Made by a program: the position numbers and the translations under genes. The notes beneath the pieces were generated by a model. That model made no database searches. It was not told the DNA's origin and worked only from the letters and a program-made list of their open reading frames with translations. Below, piece by piece: positions 21,405 through 24,517 of a stretch of 24,517 nt of DNA (position 1 is the stretch's first letter; each line of letters opens with the position of its first letter). Location of the stretch: the NCBI GenBank assembly GCA_035559775.1, contig DATMAU010000004.1, positions 1 through 24,517 of the forward strand. The letters are read 5' to 3'. Source of the DNA: AG1 sp035559775. Lineage in GTDB: Archaea; Thermoproteota; Thermoprotei_A; Sulfolobales; AG1.

Positions 21405-21824
21405 TCAGAACCTCCTGATGGCCGCGACCCCTAGCAACAGTGCCACCATAACAAGGACTCCTAGCGTAACCATCCCAGCCTCCGAGCGAAGCGCACTGAT
21501 CAGCCCAGACACGCCTCCAACTACAAAGATGACTACGATGAAGACTACATGGAGAGCAGCAGCGTATCCAAAGAGTAGCCCAAGAGCAGCTGACCTCTCA
21601 CCAATGCTGAGGAGAAATGCCAGGAGAAATGAGATCAAGCCCAGCACCCATGGAGCCAGAACGTAGACCACAATTACTATGGGAACAAATATAGAGGCAA
21701 GCCCGCCAGAACCTGATTGTGGCGAGAACGACATGACCAGGGCAAAAACAAAAGCAAATGTCAAGAATATACCCCCCATCATGCAAAATGCAAGAGCAGC
21801 CCTATAATACCCCATACAACCCAC
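21405..21824 (-). CDS. Small integral membrane protein with four to five helices
   Basis: The product has 139 residues. The N-terminus MGCMGYYRAALAF leads into hydrophobic segments at about 10-32, 44-66, 75-105 and 113-135, with a short Ser/Gly-rich loop (SFSPQSGSGG) between the first two. It ends RRF. I see no motif that gives a function. GTG 21824 is about 30 nt after a TTATAAGTA box, consistent with a leaderless mRNA. ATG 21815 is an alternative. The neighbouring dioxygenase gene ends its leader 270 nt away, so they are probably separate transcripts. Confidence 0.6.
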   Translation of the reverse strand: MGCMGYYRAALAFCMMGGIFLTFAFVFALVMSFSPQSGSGGLASIFVPIVIVVYVLAPWVLGLISFLLAFLLSIGERSAALGLLFGYAAALHVVFIVVIFVVGGVSGLISALRSEAGMVTLGVLVMVALLLGVAAIRRF

Positions 21825-22398
21825 ATGTGCAGATCTCGTCCTACATACTTATAACCTCTCCCCCTCAACCTTAGACAAGTCTTCAAAAATAATAGACCTC
21901 GTAGAGAAAACAAGGATCGATCGCGCATGGTTCAGTCTCATGACAATTGATATTGCTTGTTACCAGCTACTTTATCCCTAGCTTCGGAGCCTGCTCAACT
22001 ATCAGTCTCAAGGATTATCGCAAGCCAAAAGCTTATAATCCAGACAAGATAGTGATAAAGTCAATCTACTATATAATTGAGGAAAATGTTGAGGTGTATC
22101 GTGCAGTTATAGGCCACAGCAGTCCTGGCAAAATTAGCAACCCGTAAACAGCACAACTTGTATTATCTATAAAAGGCTGAAGAGGGATAGCAGGGACAGC
22201 GGTTTTTACACAAACAATACTACAATCACCAAAAATAATCTAGTAAGTCTGCTGGGAATAGTGACAGCATATCGATCTTCTACAGAGAGGCTTTTCTCCA
22301 GAAGATAAAGATCCCTCTACACTCCAAGAATTACTAAGGACTATAGCCAGGCCTAGCCCTATATTCCCAAGGCTACGTAAACGTTTGGGTTGTAGCAA
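21825..22398. other. Long intergenic stretch, mostly unexplained
   Basis: It holds the promoter of the minus-strand membrane protein on the left. A 66-codon frame at 21947-22147 (TTG start; YNPDKIVIKSIYYIIEENVE) could be a small or remnant gene that I do not recognise. The block ATATTGCTTGTTA(C/T)CA near 21950 also occurs near 18944, close to a GAGCCTG in both places. From 22150 to 22398 I see nothing. Confidence 0.3.
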
Positions 22399-23214
22399 AT
22401 GAGACGTGAAGATATAGACCCAGCTCTAGCGGTTCTAGATAAATACCCCCTATCGATACTATCGAGGGTGATCTTGGTGAGGGGACGTGAAATTAAAATA
22501 GCATACTTAGTCCCAGGCATAGGACTCAATAAAGATGAAATTTCAAGAAGAGAGAATATAGCTAATGTTATAGTGAGTCCTGGAACTAAGGTTGATATCC
22601 TACCACCATCCACAGGCCCTAAGAGCATTGAGAATAGGGTTGAGGAGGCCTTTGCTTCAACCTCTCACCTACCGCTTGTGTATAGATATTCTAACGACTA
22701 TGACGCATTTGTGATCGGGTGCTTCGGAGATCCTGGCCTTAGAGCTGCTAGAGAACTCACCAGGAAACCCGTGGTGGGTCCTGCAGAGGCAACACTACAC
22801 CTAGCATCACAGCTAGCAGATAGATTTACGATCATAGCCCCCACTAGAACCGCTGTAAAGCTTATAGAGGATGTTATTGCTATGCATGGCTTCAAGGATA
22901 GGGTTGTTTCTGTGAGATCCATAGAAGTACCTGTCCTTAAAATAGCTAGAGGCGGCGAGACGGTTAGAAAGATTGCCGAGGATGTGCTGAGCATAGCAGA
23001 GGCTGAAAAAAGCGAGGCTCTTGTCCTTGGATGCATGTCCATGGGCTTCGCACTGGTGGACGAGGTCATACGCAAAGAGACAGACATACCTGTACTTAAC
23101 CCGGTTAAAGTATCGCTGAATACAGCCGAGGTTCTGGCCAGGCTAGGGCTAAGCCATAGCCCGACTACCTACCCCAAAGCAGATATAGACAAGCTTAAAC
23201 ATATCTTAACCTAG
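22399..23214 (+). CDS. Asp/Glu/hydantoin racemase family protein
   Basis: The fold has two matching halves, each with a catalytic Cys: C108 in VIGCFGDPGLRAARE and C212 in LVLGCMSMGF. These are the two acid/base cysteines of the family. The CFGDPG form is typical of hydantoin racemase, and the family also holds Asp/Glu racemases and maleate isomerase. Conserved sequence begins at IKIAYLVPGIG (32-42), so the 23 residues after ATG 22399 are probably not translated. GTG 22477, after GAGGGTGATC and about 35 nt from an AGATAAATACC box, is the better start. The next gene is a peptide-type substrate-binding protein, which fits uptake and use of D-amino acids, hydantoins or peptides. Confidence 0.82.
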   Translation: MRREDIDPALAVLDKYPLSILSRVILVRGREIKIAYLVPGIGLNKDEISRRENIANVIVSPGTKVDILPPSTGPKSIENRVEEAFASTSHLPLVYRYSNDYDAFVIGCFGDPGLRAARELTRKPVVGPAEATLHLASQLADRFTIIAPTRTAVKLIEDVIAMHGFKDRVVSVRSIEVPVLKIARGGETVRKIAEDVLSIAEAEKSEALVLGCMSMGFALVDEVIRKETDIPVLNPVKVSLNTAEVLARLGLSHSPTTYPKADIDKLKHILT

Positions 23215-23271
23215 CTCATTGTAGATCACTGCTCAATGAATCTACAGCAGAGTTCTCAACACGATCAGGCG

Positions 23272-23282
23272 GCTTAAATACC
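23272..23282 (+). promoter_or_regulatory. TATA box of the substrate-binding protein gene
   Basis: GCTTAAATACC, about 45 nt before ATG 23324, giving a short leader. GGTGATG at 23313-23319 then serves as SD, 4 nt from the start. Confidence 0.4.
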
Positions 23283-23323
23283 TGTCAACATTAACAATAG
23301 AGTGAATACAATGGTGATGAGAG

Positions 23324-24517
23324 ATGGGTGAGGTAAAGGGCAAAAACAAACACGACATAAAGATCGCTAGCTACATACTCAGAGACAATCTATATAGACT
23401 ACCACACACATTGCTTCTCATATCACTAGTAGCATTCTCAATACTAATCCCGCATCCTGCCAACAGCCAACAGGTAGGGGGAGTCCTTACTGTCGCTCTA
23501 ATCTCTGAACCAACCCAGATCGTTGCAACATCCTCATGGAACGGGGGTTTTGTTTGTGCACAGATCTTCGACACACCCCTAAGATTCGATGAGAAACTCA
23601 ACCTTGTTCCCAGCCTAGCTGAAAGCTATGAGATCAATGCCAGCGGAGGTTATTACAAGTTTGTCTTAAGAAACGGCATCAAATTCCACGATGGCGTACC
23701 GCTGACACCCGAAGATTTTAAATTTACGTTCGAACAAATAGTACCGAAATACACATCTTTCGGAGCCCTGTATTTCGCTAATACTACAGTTACCATAATC
23801 GATCCCAGAACGGTTATTATCAAGCCTGGAAAGTTCCTTCCAGGAGCACAGCTACCTCTCTTCGCAGCATGCGATACTACAGCTATCCTACCTAAGCATG
23901 CCCTTGAAGGAAAAGATATGCTTAAAAGCGACTTTATAACAACAAAGCCTATAGGAACAGGACCCTATAAGATGGCATCATGGGTTAAGGGGCAATATAT
24001 AGAGCTGGCGAGGAACAACGACTACTGGGACAAAGGGAGGCCATATCTAGATAAGATAATAATAAGGTTTATATCGGATCCAACAGCCTTGATAGCAGCT
24101 TTAAAGAGGGGCGAGATTGACTATGTCTTCAGAGGAATCCCGTACGAAGCCGCCCAGGATCTGAGGGCTGATCCTAAGCTGAGGGTCATTCCATCAGACA
24201 GGCCTCCCTATATAGCTGCCCTCTGGATCAACGTCAAATCCGGCCCGCTAGCAGATGTGAGGGTTAGGCAGGCCATAGCATATGCCCTAAACAAAACAGA
24301 TATAGCCCTAAAAGCTACATTCGGAGTCTCTGAACCTATTGACTATACAGTCGACCCGGCAGTAGTGCCTCCTAGCCCCAACATATTTAAGTACGAGTAT
24401 AACCTTGCAACAGCCGAGAAACTACTCGAAGATGCAGGCTATAAAAAAGGGCCTGATGGAAAGAGATTCAGCATAGAGTTACTAACAAGAACAGGAGAAC
24501 CAGACGAACAGGTTATA
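23324..24517 (+). CDS. ABC transporter substrate-binding protein, family 5 (peptide/nickel/opine type), C-terminus beyond window
   Basis: The frame is open for 398 codons from ATG 23324 to the window edge. Residues 1-26 are basic and 27-43 form a hydrophobic helix ending in IPHPANS, an archaeal signal/anchor. The mature part follows, with VLTVALISEPTQI, then LVPSLAESYE, RNGIKFHDGVPLTPEDFKFT and PIGTGPYKM, the core signature of the SBP_bac_5 family. The segment DVRVRQAIAYALNKTDIA is the other diagnostic block. These lipoprotein-like or membrane-anchored proteins sit outside the cell and pass oligopeptides, sugars or metals to an ABC permease; the permease genes would lie to the right. GGTGATG upstream decides the start. 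The usual length is 500-800 residues, so a third or more is missing. Confidence 0.9.
   Translation, partial: MGEVKGKNKHDIKIASYILRDNLYRLPHTLLLISLVAFSILIPHPANSQQVGGVLTVALISEPTQIVATSSWNGGFVCAQIFDTPLRFDEKLNLVPSLAESYEINASGGYYKFVLRNGIKFHDGVPLTPEDFKFTFEQIVPKYTSFGALYFANTTVTIIDPRTVIIKPGKFLPGAQLPLFAACDTTAILPKHALEGKDMLKSDFITTKPIGTGPYKMASWVKGQYIELARNNDYWDKGRPYLDKIIIRFISDPTALIAALKRGEIDYVFRGIPYEAAQDLRADPKLRVIPSDRPPYIAALWINVKSGPLADVRVRQAIAYALNKTDIALKATFGVSEPIDYTVDPAVVPPSPNIFKYEYNLATAEKLLEDAGYKKGPDGKRFSIELLTRTGEPDEQVI

Noticed and set aside
1..24517. CRISPR array or replication origin
   Set aside because: No regularly spaced short repeats and no cluster of origin-recognition-box-like sequences next to an orc1/cdc6 gene were seen.

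Overview
The window looks like a piece of a thermophilic archaeal chromosome, most likely Thermoproteota (Crenarchaeota). Codon use is rich in AGG, AGA and ATA. GTG and TTG starts are common. Many genes have a TATA box (TTATATAA-like) about 20-40 nt before the start and little or no leader, and the few Shine-Dalgarno sites are of the GGTGATC/GGAGGATC type. The 842-residue malate synthase also fits this group. I cannot fix the order or genus from sequence alone.

Layout. 1-854: end-truncated ABC-2 permease (minus). 869-2715: a TnpB-only IS200/IS605-type element (minus), followed by a second, solo right-end sequence. 2905-4834: a frameshifted archaeal ATPase and a frameshifted fragment of a surface protein. 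4971-6308: an MFS transporter pseudogene with an in-frame stop, cut by a dispersed repeat. 6485-10441: malate synthase, a small membrane protein and a START-like protein with a Cys-rich tail. 10475-12299: an aminotransferase bracketed by two more repeat copies. 12369-14267: an M24 (prolidase-like) protein and CbiE. 14463-14681: a highly structured, apparently unannotated RNA gene with its own promoter and T-run. 14861-16471: a SPASM fragment, a fourth repeat copy and a hemerythrin-like pseudogene. 16474-18902: a PPP-type phosphatase, pterin carbinolamine dehydratase and an O-methyltransferase-like protein. 19023-21134: a minus-strand set of VOC dioxygenase, alpha/beta hydrolase and Rieske protein, resembling bacterial mhqO/mhqD quinone-detoxification pairs. 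21405-21824: a small membrane protein. 22399-24517: an Asp/Glu-hydantoin racemase family protein and the start of a peptide/opine-type ABC substrate-binding protein.

Metabolic sense. Malate synthase (glyoxylate to malate), aromatic ring cleavage, pterin recycling and a late corrin methylase suggest an organism that uses oxygen and organic acids or peptides. The stretch from 0.8 to 16.5 kb carries many broken genes together with four copies of one approximately 345-bp repeat, so it reads as a decaying, transposition-prone region. Assembly indels could also explain some of the single-base frameshifts.

The strongest candidate for something undescribed is the RNA at 14463-14681. It folds by simple complementarity into a long stem leading to a three-way junction, with one arm capped by a perfect GUAA tetraloop. 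A TATA/BRE pair lies about 29 nt upstream and a T-run just after. I do not recognise it as SRP RNA, RNase P RNA, tRNA or rRNA. Second in interest is the TnpB, which appears to have lost its third RuvC acidic residue and sits 14 nt before an ABC permease gene.
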